DNA of 64,000 bases from positions 1-64,000 of the forward strand of contig CAZECG010000014.1 in assembly GCA_964510535.1 (NCBI GenBank). Reading direction: 5' to 3'. Below are positions 41,579 to 50,991 of the stretch, in pieces. Position 1 is the first letter of the stretch; every line of letters starts with the position of its first letter. Source of the stretch: JAJPXC01 sp964510535 (GTDB lineage Bacteria > Bacteroidota > Bacteroidia > Bacteroidales > Muribaculaceae). The notes under the pieces are model-generated. The model saw nothing but the letters and a program-made list of their open reading frames with translations. It did no database searches and was not told the origin of the DNA. Both the position numbers and the translations under genes were made by a program.

Positions 41579-42523
41579 ATGAAGAAAATAAGTTATATAT
41601 TGGCCATGTTCGGAATGGCCGCGTGTCTGTCGAGCTGCGAAACCGACAGAGACCCCGTCTTTCACTCGACAACTTCCGAGACATTCCAGCTCAACACCCC
41701 GGTGATGGCCGATCAGTATCTCGAATTGAGTGCCGACGGAACGTTTGAGATAACCTGTAAGAGCCAGCCCGATTTCGGGATGCCCATCGCTCCAATCACC
41801 TATGGCGTGGAGGTGTCTATCACAGGCGAATTTATCGATGCTGTGACCGACACGGCCGGAACAGTTGTGACCCCTGCCACCTACCGCGAAATAACGGCCA
41901 ACACGTCGACTTCGGTCATGACCATCAGCAGCAAGAAGCTCACTCAGGCCATCTGTGCGCTCAAGGGTTACACCGAAGAAGAGGATGAGGCCACAGCCGA
42001 CCTAAGCGTCTTGAAAGTCTACTTCAGAGGCGTATGCTGCCCCGGCACACCCGACGAGGAGTTTAACACCGCCAACCGCATTGTGTCGTCAAATATCGTG
42101 ACACTCAATCAGGTTAAGCCTTACTTCTCGCTCGCTAAACCAGGATTCATCTATCTCGTGGGTCAACCCTCAGGTTGGGCAGCACCTATGGATGATAATG
42201 CCGATGTCTACGAGAATTGGAAACTCTATGAGAAGGACGATGAGATAGAATCGAAGATTTACTATGGCGAATTTGAGATTAATTCCGGCGATGCGATGTT
42301 CCGTTTCTACACGGCACTTACCGGCTGGGATGCAGACTCATACGGTTCACAGGCCGATGACAACCCGATAACTTGCGATTGGACCGCTCGTGAGTTCAGT
42401 CTGACCAAGGGTAAAGGTTCATATGACTTCGGCACATGGCCCGGCGGCACAATGTACATCAAGGTCAACATGACAAAGGATATGACCGTGACCGTAAGCG
42501 ATTCTGAAATCAAAGACGAATAA
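41579..42523 (+). CDS. SusE-like outer-membrane lipoprotein
   Basis: 314 aa. Lipoprotein signal MKKISYILAMFGMAACLSSC (cysteine 20). The N-terminal domain (about 25-165) resembles the SusE Ig-like domain (FQLNTPVMADQYLELS and similar). The C-terminal domain begins PGFIYLVGQPSGWAAP and has FRFYTALTGWDADSYGSQ, the pattern of SusE/SusF starch-binding modules with an aromatic platform. It should bind glycan at the cell surface next to SusC/SusD. Only one binding module is seen, compared with two in classical SusE. Confidence 0.85.
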   Translation: MKKISYILAMFGMAACLSSCETDRDPVFHSTTSETFQLNTPVMADQYLELSADGTFEITCKSQPDFGMPIAPITYGVEVSITGEFIDAVTDTAGTVVTPATYREITANTSTSVMTISSKKLTQAICALKGYTEEEDEATADLSVLKVYFRGVCCPGTPDEEFNTANRIVSSNIVTLNQVKPYFSLAKPGFIYLVGQPSGWAAPMDDNADVYENWKLYEKDDEIESKIYYGEFEINSGDAMFRFYTALTGWDADSYGSQADDNPITCDWTAREFSLTKGKGSYDFGTWPGGTMYIKVNMTKDMTVTVSDSEIKDE

Positions 42524-42537
42524 TAGTAAAAAATTCC

Positions 42538-42581
42538 AAAGGCCGGGCAGCGGTTGCGTTGCTATCGTCGGTCCGGCCTTT
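42538..42581 (+). terminator. Hairpin between the susE-like and susF-like genes
   Basis: AAAGGCCGG / CCGGCCTTT, a perfect 9-bp stem with a 26-nt loop. It is followed by only TAAACC, so it is more likely to lower expression of the last gene or protect upstream mRNA than to end transcription fully. Confidence 0.55.
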
Positions 42582-42607
42582 AAACCAAAAAACACGTTTA
42601 TTACAAT

Positions 42608-44092
42608 ATGAAGAAATTAGCTATATTGTCGGTATTGGCTCTCTGCTTGGGCTTCACCGCCTGCGACGACGATGAGAATGTGCCCGGTATCACGGTCAAT
42701 CCCCAGCAGCCGACACTTTCAGCCGACGGAGTCACGGTGAAGGCATCGGAGCAAGTGGCCAACTTGTTAGACCTCAAGGCTCTCACCGATGCTCAGGAAA
42801 AAATCAATGTCGGCACTCTGTCGCTCGTTGATTTCCCCGAGAACTACGAAGTCAAAATAAATCTTGAAATTTCCAAAGATGAGAACTTCTCAAAAGTAGG
42901 CGTAGTCATGACCGAGATAGTCGAAGGTGCCGTTATGGTTGACCCCGCCGATTTTGAGGGTGAATACTTGAATGTTATCAGCAAAAGCCCCAAAGATAAG
43001 TCAATCTACGGTCGTCTGGTCGCCTATGCAATCAGCAAGACTGACAAAAACAACGTGATGATTATCGGTGCGCCCGGACATAACGTCATTGAAGGAGCTG
43101 CGCCCTTGACCTTGAACGTGCGTCCTTATCCCAATGACTTAGTAATCGAGGATGCTTATTATCTGATTGGCTCAATCAACGATTGGAATTTTGCGACTGC
43201 GGTCAAGTTCAGCCATAGCGAAGGTGTCAGCGGTTATGACGAGCCTACGTTCGCTATCGCTGTTGACATCACCCCCAGCCAGGCTGCTGCCGGATGGTGG
43301 TGGAAGGTTCTCCCCGCATCGACGTATGACGCAGGTAATTGGCTTAATACCGCCAACTCATCCTATGGCGTTGCCGACAACGGCGATACGGCTCTGTCGG
43401 GTATGCTTGTAGCCCGCACCGAAACAGAAGACTGTGGCGCAGGTTGTATCATGGAAGCCGGCACCTATCTGTTTAGCATCAACCTCGAAGAAGGCACTTA
43501 CGAGTTCAAGTTGGCTTACCCGAACTTATGGACTCCCGGTCAGGCCAACGGCTGGACTCAATCTTCTTCTCAGTTGCTCTATACCAGTGACCACATCTCT
43601 TACATCGGTTATGCGAACCTTGACCCGGGTGGCTTCAAATTCACTACCGCTGCCGATTGGGATCATGTGAATTTCGGAAACTCAGGTGTCGAAGGCGTAC
43701 TCAGCACCGATCCGGGTGCCGGTAATCTCACTTGCCCCGAAGCAGGTCTCTATCATTGCACGGTGGACGTGAGCTTGCTCACCTACTCACTCTATCAGGT
43801 GACCACCATCGGTGTTATCGGTGACGCTACCCCCGGCGGTTGGGACAAAAGCACTGCCCTCACTCCGTCAGATGACTTCCTCGTATGGGAAGGCGATATC
43901 AAGTTTAGCGCGGGCGGTGAGTGGAAGTTGCGTTGCAACGACGCTTGGGATGTGAACCTTGGCGGCAAAATCGACGAACTTGTTCAGGATGGTGCTAACT
44001 TGGCTACTCCTGGTGAGGGCGTTCACCATGTCACCCTCGACTTGAGTACGCTTTCACCCTCAGGCAAGGGCTATGTTGTCTATATCGACTGA
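42608..44092 (+). CDS. SusF/SusE-family starch-binding outer-membrane lipoprotein
   Basis: 494 aa. Lipoprotein signal with cysteine 19 (GFTAC). An N-terminal SusE-type Ig-like domain (about 30-175) is followed by three binding modules: YYLIGSINDWNFATAVKFSH (about 182-300), the LWTPGQANGWTQSSSQLLY unit (about 302-390), and IGVIGDATPGGWDKSTALTP to the end. The repeating NDW / NGW / GGW aromatic pattern is that of SusE/SusF domains that bind alpha-glucans. This points to starch-like or related glucans as the substrate, although no amylase gene lies nearby. Confidence 0.88.
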   Translation: MKKLAILSVLALCLGFTACDDDENVPGITVNPQQPTLSADGVTVKASEQVANLLDLKALTDAQEKINVGTLSLVDFPENYEVKINLEISKDENFSKVGVVMTEIVEGAVMVDPADFEGEYLNVISKSPKDKSIYGRLVAYAISKTDKNNVMIIGAPGHNVIEGAAPLTLNVRPYPNDLVIEDAYYLIGSINDWNFATAVKFSHSEGVSGYDEPTFAIAVDITPSQAAAGWWWKVLPASTYDAGNWLNTANSSYGVADNGDTALSGMLVARTETEDCGAGCIMEAGTYLFSINLEEGTYEFKLAYPNLWTPGQANGWTQSSSQLLYTSDHISYIGYANLDPGGFKFTTAADWDHVNFGNSGVEGVLSTDPGAGNLTCPEAGLYHCTVDVSLLTYSLYQVTTIGVIGDATPGGWDKSTALTPSDDFLVWEGDIKFSAGGEWKLRCNDAWDVNLGGKIDELVQDGANLATPGEGVHHVTLDLSTLSPSGKGYVVYID

Positions 44093-44116
44093 TTCTCTCA
44101 GATAATAGCCAAATAA

Positions 44117-44154
44117 GGCGGCGACCCCAATCACGGGGCCGCCGTTTTATTTTG
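44117..44154 (+). terminator. Intrinsic terminator of the Sus-type operon
   Basis: GGCGGCGACCCC pairs with GGGGCCGCC (with a small bulge) and is followed by GTTTTATTTTG. It lies 25 bp after the last Sus gene and before the converging rsmD. Confidence 0.85.
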
Positions 44155-44195
44155 TGGATGGGGGCTTGCCTGCGGGCAAGCTCTACTGTAAGTCG

Positions 44196-44738
44196 TCAGA
44201 GGGAGAGGTCGAAAATCGAGAAGTTGACGCTGCCATAGGCGCGGTGTTCCTTGAAGTGGGGTAGGACGGAGAAATCATAGGCTTTTGAGTGTTCCATGAT
44301 GAAGATGGTGTCGGGGGTTAGCATCCGGCTATTGAGCACAATCTCCGGGATAGTGCCGAAGTCGGGGAGGTCATAGGGGGGGTCGGCGAAGATGATGTCA
44401 AATTTGCGTCCCGACGTTTGAGCGAATTTGATGGCGTCGCCTTTGATTAGTGTGAGCCGGTCGGTGCAGTCGAGCTGTTGCGCTACACGGCGTATGAACC
44501 CGTATTGGGTGGCGGCTTTTTCCACGGCTGTAACCGTGTCGCATCCCCGCGACAGGAACTCAAACGTTATCGCCCCGGTGCCGGCAAACAGGTCAAGGGC
44601 GGTTTTCCCTTCAAAGTCGACGAGATTTTCAAGGACGTTGAAAATGTTTTCGCGGGCAAAGTCGGTGGTGGGGCGCGCGGTGATATTGCCCGGCACGTCA
44701 AACCGTCTGCGGCCGTATATTCCTCTTATTATACGCAT
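44196..44738 (-). CDS. rsmD: 16S rRNA (guanine-966-N2)-methyltransferase
   Basis: 180 aa, usual length. MRIIRGIYGRRRFDVP is the family N-terminus. FAGTGAITFEFLSRG (about 50-64) binds S-adenosylmethionine, and DIIFADPPYDLPDF (about 114-127) contains the catalytic DPPY. It methylates G966 of 16S rRNA. Its start overlaps the DUF3822 gene by 10 nt; the DUF3822-rsmD pair is conserved in Bacteroidetes. Confidence 0.95.
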   Translation of the reverse strand: MRIIRGIYGRRRFDVPGNITARPTTDFARENIFNVLENLVDFEGKTALDLFAGTGAITFEFLSRGCDTVTAVEKAATQYGFIRRVAQQLDCTDRLTLIKGDAIKFAQTSGRKFDIIFADPPYDLPDFGTIPEIVLNSRMLTPDTIFIMEHSKAYDFSVLPHFKEHRAYGSVNFSIFDLSL

Positions 44739-45556
44739 AGTGGCATTACAATTAAATCAAACGGAGCTTTCAGGGCCTCTTTTCCCGCGCGGTACATCGT
44801 AGATGGGAATATGGCGGGCATCACATAGGCGAGATATTCGCGCAGTACCGGGGTCACGGCCTCGCGCAGGTTGTGGTCTCCGGCGAGGAGCAGCTCGTCG
44901 CTGTCAGGGTTTAGCCCGAGTTGTTGCCGCGCGGCAATAATGTAGTAGACGGCATCCATCGAATCGCGCGTGGCGTAGGTGTTGGCGAGGCGCAAAGTGT
45001 CGCGGCCGAACAAAAGGAGGTCGAGGTAGCCATCCCGCAGGTGGGCGTACATTTTCCCTGCATTGCCAATGCGGCTTTTGTCGTAGAAATAGTGGCACAG
45101 CGGGGCGAGATGGTGGTGGAGGGGAGGGTTGTTGAATGTGCGCCGCAGGAATCGGGCTGTCTCTGAGTCAATTCCGGCGGCAATCACGGCGTTTTGTTCG
45201 CTGATGTGCGATAATATCATCTCGCAGTCACGGTTGCCTGGTAGCTGTGCGTCGAAGATAGCCCTTTGCAGCCCCGGGTCGGCGATTTCGGCCGGTATGA
45301 TGGTGAATACCATAGACTCGACTATAATATCAACTGACTGGAAGTCACCGAGCAGCACGGGATGGTCATAGACGACATCTTCGAGGGCTTTGAGCCTGCC
45401 ATCGGGGTTGTCGAGCGGGAACATACGGTGAATGAGCGTGTTGTCGGTGGCGACGTTGTAGAGCATCGCATCGAGGCGTTTTTCTCCGAGACGCAGGTAC
45501 AGCCGCCATAGTCTGGGGTCGCCTATTGATTCTTTGTCGAAGCGGTCGGGTTCCAT
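44729..45556 (-). CDS. DUF3822 family protein
   Basis: 275 aa, cytoplasmic, without membrane segments. The family (DUF3822) is found almost only in Bacteroidetes next to rsmD and is thought to have an actin-like ATPase-type fold. Visible features are LYNVATDNTLIHRMFPLDN early and VYYIIAARQQLGLNPDSDELLLAGD near residues 195-220, a phosphate-loop-like pattern. Function is unknown; the pairing with an rRNA methylase hints at ribosome or coenzyme-linked work but proves nothing. Confidence 0.82.
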   Translation of the reverse strand: MEPDRFDKESIGDPRLWRLYLRLGEKRLDAMLYNVATDNTLIHRMFPLDNPDGRLKALEDVVYDHPVLLGDFQSVDIIVESMVFTIIPAEIADPGLQRAIFDAQLPGNRDCEMILSHISEQNAVIAAGIDSETARFLRRTFNNPPLHHHLAPLCHYFYDKSRIGNAGKMYAHLRDGYLDLLLFGRDTLRLANTYATRDSMDAVYYIIAARQQLGLNPDSDELLLAGDHNLREAVTPVLREYLAYVMPAIFPSTMYRAGKEALKAPFDLIVMPLCV

Positions 45557-45577
45557 TGGTTGCGGATTATAAGCCTA

Positions 45578-47578
45578 TCAGAAGTTTGACGCGTGTTTGA
45601 GCCGCGGGTTGCGGCTGCGTGACGAGTTGCCGCCCGACGATTGGCGGTGCTGGTTCTCGTATTGCGAACCCGGGCCGAAGTTTCCGTCGAAGTATTCCTC
45701 TTCCTCGTCCTCATTGTTTTCCTCGTTGGGGTCGCGTTCTTTAGAGACGGGCTTGTTTTTCTTTATCTCTGTCGGTTTCTGAGTGTCGAGGGGTAGGGCG
45801 TAGATGTCCCACGACTGCTCGACATCCCAGTTCTTGCGGATGTTAAGTTTCTTGGGGTAATAGTAGACTTCCTCAGGCTGCCGGCGGGTCTTCATATCTC
45901 CCGTGTCCCACTCGCCGTTGCCGTTGGCGTCGATGAACGCACGGGCATAGTAAGTGCCGGGATTGACGAAATTGAACTCGGCGAAGCCTCCTTTTAGCGG
46001 TGCGGTCGCCACGGGCTTGTCGCCGCCGCTGAGCAGCTCGACGATGAGAGGAGCGTCGGTGTCACCTATTTTGAAATAAATGTTGGCGTAGTCTTCGGGT
46101 TGCTTTACGGTGAACTCGACATTGAGCGGGCGATTCCATTCACCGTACATCCCTATGACAGCCGCTGAATCGACGGTAAGGCGGTATTTAGCCCCTCCCT
46201 CCCAGTCGTATGGCATCGTGTAGCGTAGCAGTCCGGCGGCAGTGTCAGGCTTTATCGCCGGCCGTGCCAAAGACTCCCACACTGTGTCGCGTAGAATCCG
46301 GAGGGTAACCCCCTCGGGAAGGATTGTGTCGAGTGGCTGGGAAGCTTCAAACGCCAAAGGCTTGTTGAGTTCCTGTTGCGTGGAGCTGCGGAGCTGGAAT
46401 GTCAGAAAATTGAGCTGCGGCACCGTGTCGGCCTCCTCATCTTTTTTCTTTGATTTTTTTGCCTTGGGAGGCTTGTAAAAGAATTTCAAGGTGTCTGTTG
46501 TCCAGGTCAGACGGTCGAGAGTATCGGTGCGCCGATACCTCATGGCGACAAGCATTGAATCTTGCTTGATAACGGCGCTGTCGCTAATCCAGTATTCGAG
46601 AGTGTCGAGGGAGGCGTTGGCGTTGAGTCGCGCCCATTCGCGGTCAGTGCGTCCCGCATTGGGCCCGTTGACGATGGTCAGCAGCGGCAGCGAGTCGGCA
46701 GGGGCTGCCATGCGTGCGGTCAGACGTTTGTTTTCGGGGCGTTTGTAGTCTTGAAGATACTGGGCTTTGTAGTTTTCGTTGAACCATGTCAGCAGCACGT
46801 CGCACGGCCCGAAAACGGTTTTGGCGCGAGTCACGGTCGAGTCGCGGCCGTCGGGGGTGGTGACAGAGTCGGTGGTTACGGTTACAGTGGCCTCCGGCGA
46901 AATGGCAGAGTCGAAAAATGCCACATCTTCCGACCTGTCCCAGTGGTAGTCGCGGTTGATGTCGTTGATGGCGAAAATGTTGTATTGCCCGGGTTTGAGG
47001 TTGCGCACGGTAAACTGCCCAAGCTGGTTGGTGCGGGCTATGCGTTCGAGCTTTAGCGTGGATATTGCCGAATCGGCGAGATTAGTGTAGACACCAACGA
47101 GCATCCCTTGAGCCGGTTCGAGAGTTCGCGCTTCAAGCACCATGCCTGAAATCTGAAGGGAGTCGATGGTGGGGCCTGTCGCGAAGTCGATGGCGAATCC
47201 GTCGAGGATGTTGCCCTCGTTGAGGTCGCGGATTGCGTCGGAGAAATCTATCGTGTAGGTGGTGGAGTCGAGCATGGTGTCGCGGAGTTCCACAAAGATT
47301 TTCCGACCGGAAGCATTTATTGACGGCGGTGTCTTTTGGGCGGGGGAGACCACAATCTTGTTGAGAGCGTCCTCGATTTTGACATTCTCGTCAAACAGAA
47401 TCTCGATTTTTGGCTTGCTGACATTGACCGACCCCGGAGCGGGCGCGCTCGACAGGTATCTTGGTGGCGTCTCGTCGCGCGGGCCTCCTTCCGGCCGTCC
47501 CATCGACGCGCACGCCGCCATCAGAGCCGCCATCGCGGCCACTATCGGCAGTCTCATGTGTGTGGCTCTATGCTTCAT
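45578..47578 (-). CDS. Exported lipoprotein with Ig-like (Big_5) domain
   Basis: 666 aa from ATG 47578; starts at 47599 or 47557 are possible. The signal ends in MAAC, a lipobox, and SMGRPEGGPRDETPPRYLSS follows, the conserved opening of this Bacteroidetes family. A bacterial Ig-like Big_5 domain (about 40-140) includes ILFDENVKIEDALNKIVVSP. Further beta-sandwich domains include YNIFAINDINRDYHWDRSEDV and, near the end, ARAFIDANGNGEWDTGD, which look like calcium-binding loops. The tail is Asp/Glu/Asn and Gln/Ser/Arg rich. Probably an outer-membrane-associated structural lipoprotein. Confidence 0.82.
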   Translation of the reverse strand: MKHRATHMRLPIVAAMAALMAACASMGRPEGGPRDETPPRYLSSAPAPGSVNVSKPKIEILFDENVKIEDALNKIVVSPAQKTPPSINASGRKIFVELRDTMLDSTTYTIDFSDAIRDLNEGNILDGFAIDFATGPTIDSLQISGMVLEARTLEPAQGMLVGVYTNLADSAISTLKLERIARTNQLGQFTVRNLKPGQYNIFAINDINRDYHWDRSEDVAFFDSAISPEATVTVTTDSVTTPDGRDSTVTRAKTVFGPCDVLLTWFNENYKAQYLQDYKRPENKRLTARMAAPADSLPLLTIVNGPNAGRTDREWARLNANASLDTLEYWISDSAVIKQDSMLVAMRYRRTDTLDRLTWTTDTLKFFYKPPKAKKSKKKDEEADTVPQLNFLTFQLRSSTQQELNKPLAFEASQPLDTILPEGVTLRILRDTVWESLARPAIKPDTAAGLLRYTMPYDWEGGAKYRLTVDSAAVIGMYGEWNRPLNVEFTVKQPEDYANIYFKIGDTDAPLIVELLSGGDKPVATAPLKGGFAEFNFVNPGTYYARAFIDANGNGEWDTGDMKTRRQPEEVYYYPKKLNIRKNWDVEQSWDIYALPLDTQKPTEIKKNKPVSKERDPNEENNEDEEEEYFDGNFGPGSQYENQHRQSSGGNSSRSRNPRLKHASNF

Positions 47579-47687
47579 CTTTTTGTAAATCCACCACAAA
47601 GATACTACATCCGCTCCAAACTAACACGCTGCCCTCATCCCAAAAAGTAGCCTGCGAATCGTTTAATTTTATAAAATGGGGGCGGGG

Positions 47688-48890
47688 TCAGGCGAAGGCG
47701 CGTCGGGTGAGGCGGCGGATGGTAAGGACGTTGACAGTGGTGACAACGATGATGATGGCGGCTCCGACAAGCAATGCCGCCCACGGGGAACCGGCCGACG
47801 CACCCAGCGCGTCGAGCGATTGGCTCCATATGCGACGAGCCACCGACATGACAGCGGCAGCTCCCGCAAACACGCATATGTTGACCGATGCCACAAGCCG
47901 GTAGTAGCAGACGGCAACAGCCGCCGGGGTGTAGCCAAGCAGCATTAGGTCGCGGATTTTGCTGTGGTTTTTCTGAATGAGGAGGTAGATGCTCAACATC
48001 AGGATGAAGAATGCGAGTGCGCTGATGACCGCGCCGACGGTGATGACCGCTGAGGTCACGACGGTGAGGAAGTAGGCGGCGCGTCCGCTGTTGAGCTTGT
48101 CGCCGGCGGTTTCCCAGTCGTGCCGTTCGATGAAAGAAGTGATGGCGGGGTCGCCCGTGGAGTTTACCTCGACTATCAGGCGCGACGGGTCGTCGGAGGG
48201 AGTGGATGCGAACAGGCCGTTGGCCCAGTCCATGAAGCTCTGTGGAACGGCGATGGTGTTGAGCCTCGATGAGAACCCGACTATGCGGGCCGGTAGCTCC
48301 ATCTGTCGGCCGTTGCCGCTGATTGACACTGACAAAGGCACCATCTTTATCATTGATTCGCTCATTTGCGGCAAGCCGCGTGTGGCGGCGAAACCGAAGT
48401 TGTAGAGCGCGAGGTAGTCTTTTGAAAGGATTATGGGAATCTCATCGGGCGCGGATGGGTTGAATGTCCAGCCGTCGGGACTGACATCGAAAAACTCGTC
48501 GGGAATCGACTCGAAAAACATTGAGGTCGACATTCCTCGCCCTTGCATCTCCACGGATGCTTGTATGTCGTAGCGCGATGAAGTGAATCTGCCCACTCTC
48601 CGACACCAGGGCTGCGACTGAATGGAGTCGATGTCGGCGCGGGAAAAGTCGGTGGTGACAGCCCCAAACAGGCTTCCCATGCCTTCTACGCGTTTTGATA
48701 TGACGAGGTAGTCGCTCGAAATCATGGCATCGTTGGAGTCCCATCCGTCGGTGATGTCGCGATAAAATTGCACGGCGGTTATCACGATGGCGAGCCCGGT
48801 TAAGTTGGCGAGCGCATAGCCTATAATCTGGCCGATGCTGATGTTGCGGCGGAGCAGCCGCCAGACGATGTTTCGCGGTGTAGAGGTCAT
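47688..48890 (-). CDS. FtsX-type ABC transporter permease
   Basis: 400 aa from ATG 48890. This start is chosen because it overlaps the ATPase stop by 4 nt, and because the longer frame only adds out-of-character Arg/His/Pro-rich residues. Topology: one N-terminal membrane helix (IGQIIGYALANLTGLAIVITAV, about 18-40), a large exported domain (about 45-280), then three helices near 285-320, 335-360 and 370-395. This is the MacB/LolC-type plan. With the ATPase and the lipoprotein encoded just upstream it probably forms a mechanotransmission-type complex. Confidence 0.82.
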   Translation of the reverse strand: MTSTPRNIVWRLLRRNISIGQIIGYALANLTGLAIVITAVQFYRDITDGWDSNDAMISSDYLVISKRVEGMGSLFGAVTTDFSRADIDSIQSQPWCRRVGRFTSSRYDIQASVEMQGRGMSTSMFFESIPDEFFDVSPDGWTFNPSAPDEIPIILSKDYLALYNFGFAATRGLPQMSESMIKMVPLSVSISGNGRQMELPARIVGFSSRLNTIAVPQSFMDWANGLFASTPSDDPSRLIVEVNSTGDPAITSFIERHDWETAGDKLNSGRAAYFLTVVTSAVITVGAVISALAFFILMLSIYLLIQKNHSKIRDLMLLGYTPAAVAVCYYRLVASVNICVFAGAAAVMSVARRIWSQSLDALGASAGSPWAALLVGAAIIIVVTTVNVLTIRRLTRRAFA

Positions 48891-49549
48891 AACGATAGAC
48901 TGATGAAATTGTCGAGCGACAGCGGGTTGCCGACCGATGTCGCTATGATTGCCGCTTGTTGTGAGACTGCGATTTCGGTTATGAGCATGGCGGCGGCCCG
49001 GTTGTTGCGCTCGTCGAGGTGGCTCACCGGCTCGTCGAGCAGGATGAAGCTGAACGGCTGGCAGAGCGAGCGTATGATGGCCACTCGTTGCTGTTGCCCA
49101 ACGGAGAGACATCCTGCGGCGACATCGGCTTTATCGCTGATGTCGAGACGGTCGAACATCGCTCGTATCTCCGCGGCGGTGAAACGGTCGGTCAACCGGT
49201 TTTTGAGCAATACGTTGTCCATCGCCGTTAGTTCGGGAAATATTCTCATCTCTTGAGGCAGCAATGCGAGCGATTCGCGGCGTATGGCGCACCACTTGTC
49301 AATCGAGAATCCCCGGATGTCGGTGCCGTCAAACAGGATGCGTCCTTCGTAGTCGTCGCGGTTGCCATAGATGAAGCTGCACAGGGATGATTTGCCCGCT
49401 CCCGATTCCGCTGCTATCATATACACCTCTTGACGACGGAATGTGAGGGGTGAAAGCCAGACTTCTGACGATGAGACCGTGGTGCCGCCCTGCGAGTCGC
49501 GAAACACACGCGGTAGTATGCCGGCAAGCTGTATGGTGTCGATGCTCAT
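48887..49549 (-). CDS. ABC transporter ATP-binding protein
   Basis: 220 aa, LolD/MacB-like ATPase. Walker A is AESGAGKSSL (about 47-56), the signature motif is CLSVGQQQRVAIIRSL (LSVGQ in place of LSGGQ), and Walker B is FILLDEPVSHLDERN. It powers the FtsX-type permease whose gene overlaps it by 4 nt. It overlaps the upstream lipoprotein gene by 4 nt as well. The leader section before Walker A (residues 1-45) is longer and less conserved than usual. Confidence 0.88.
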   Translation of the reverse strand: MSIDTIQLAGILPRVFRDSQGGTTVSSSEVWLSPLTFRRQEVYMIAAESGAGKSSLCSFIYGNRDDYEGRILFDGTDIRGFSIDKWCAIRRESLALLPQEMRIFPELTAMDNVLLKNRLTDRFTAAEIRAMFDRLDISDKADVAAGCLSVGQQQRVAIIRSLCQPFSFILLDEPVSHLDERNNRAAAMLITEIAVSQQAAIIATSVGNPLSLDNFISLSL

Positions 49550-50946
49550 CGGTCAATTTTTTGAATCATGTCGATAAGCGATGATAGGAAGGCGCTGTTT
49601 GTGCCGTTGAAGCGGGCGTGTATTTCCGCTGATTCGCTTTCGAGTTGCAGGGTGATATTAAGACCGTAGGGGAGGCCGAACGCTTTCATTGTCTCGCTAC
49701 CGTAAGGGATGTCGAGTGCCACGGCTCCGCCGCAGCCGTGGAAAACCTGAACGAGCGAATTATCGGAATTCGGGAAGAACTGCCGGGTCGAGACGGCGAA
49801 GTAACCGTCAACATTGCCGACGTAGATGTCCCCAAGCGATGGGTCGAGCTGCGATAGGTTGGCGTGGTAAACACCATTCTCCTCATTGACTGTCATGCCA
49901 AACTGGCGGGCTGTGGCGACGAGTTGGCTGACGTTGGAGTTCACCACGTCTTGAGGCATATGAACCATTAGCATCAGGTCCCAGGTGGAGAGGCTGAGGT
50001 TGGCCAATGCCGGCGCCCCGGCTGCGGGTGCGGCTGCGATGGCTACTGTCCCGTCGATTTTTTTGAGCTGAGAGAAAACCATCTCCAACATACCTTTTTG
50101 TGACATCGACAGACCGGGGTGGGCTTTGAGGATAGCAAGAGCTTGATTCCAAGGAGCGTCGGTCTTTGCCGAGAAAGCGACCGCCAGCTGTGTGTTGCCC
50201 GGAGCGTAACGGAGAAAGTCGGTATTGACGGTGTCAAATAGCCGGTCAAGCTCAAACAGCTTGCCGTCATCGTCCATCCCCTTGATGGTCATTCCAAGAA
50301 TGTTGTCGTTGAGTGCGACACTTCCGCATACCCAGTCAAAAGGCATTCCGCTACAGCGGTAAGTGACGTTGACGGGGTGGTCGGTCAGCAAAAACTTCTT
50401 GACTCCGTCCAGTGCGGCCAAGGGGTCTTTATCAGCTTTTTTTACCGATTTGATTACATCGTCGGCTTTGTGCGCAAACCATGCCTGCCCGTCTTTTAAC
50501 ATAGCTACCGCGCCGTCGGGCCATTCATAGATGTCGTAGCCGTCGCGGCTATCGGCTTTCTTGAAGTCATAGTCGGTAAGTGCGGTTTCAATGGCGTCGA
50601 GGTCGGTAATGCTCACGGTGCCGATAGGGGTGGCGTGGTCAGTCATGTAGATCACCACATGGTTGATGTCGGCCGCTTTTGAGATGCAATTGAGCCATTT
50701 GGCAAACGTGTGTGCGTCGGAGTCTCCAAGAAGTGATGTCAGTTGCGGAGTCAGTTCATATTTGCCGTCTTTCACCTGACACCCGGCGTTTTTCAGCAGT
50801 CTGTCGAAATCGGCTGTCGCTACCACCCGTGCCGAGTCGGGGACTGTGTCGAGAAGGCTCCGTTCGCTCTTGTCGCAGCTCGACACTAACGCAATCAAAA
50901 CCGCGGCCATCGGCAATATCAGTCGGAGTGGTTTAATAGATTTCAT
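49546..50946 (-). CDS. Exported lipoprotein, DUF4836-like
   Basis: 466 aa with a lipoprotein signal (AVLIALVSSC, cysteine 24). The mature start ERSLLDTVPDSARVVATADFDRLLKNAG recalls Bacteroidetes DUF4836 lipoproteins, which share the VP-x-x-A-x-V-V-x-x-D opening. A long mixed alpha/beta body follows. It is translationally coupled to an ABC ATPase and an FtsX-type permease, so it may be the periplasmic partner or a substrate-capturing part of that complex. Family assignment is tentative. Confidence 0.72.
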   Translation of the reverse strand: MKSIKPLRLILPMAAVLIALVSSCDKSERSLLDTVPDSARVVATADFDRLLKNAGCQVKDGKYELTPQLTSLLGDSDAHTFAKWLNCISKAADINHVVIYMTDHATPIGTVSITDLDAIETALTDYDFKKADSRDGYDIYEWPDGAVAMLKDGQAWFAHKADDVIKSVKKADKDPLAALDGVKKFLLTDHPVNVTYRCSGMPFDWVCGSVALNDNILGMTIKGMDDDGKLFELDRLFDTVNTDFLRYAPGNTQLAVAFSAKTDAPWNQALAILKAHPGLSMSQKGMLEMVFSQLKKIDGTVAIAAAPAAGAPALANLSLSTWDLMLMVHMPQDVVNSNVSQLVATARQFGMTVNEENGVYHANLSQLDPSLGDIYVGNVDGYFAVSTRQFFPNSDNSLVQVFHGCGGAVALDIPYGSETMKAFGLPYGLNITLQLESESAEIHARFNGTNSAFLSSLIDMIQKIDR

Positions 50947-50991
50947 GATAGATAACTTTGTATTATGGAATAGTTCGCGGCATGGGAATGA

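Noticed and set aside
47688..49112. Longer start for the FtsX-type permease (474 aa)
   Set aside because: The extra 74 residues lie inside the ATPase gene in another frame and are Arg/His/Pro rich. ATG 48890 gives the usual ATGA overlap.
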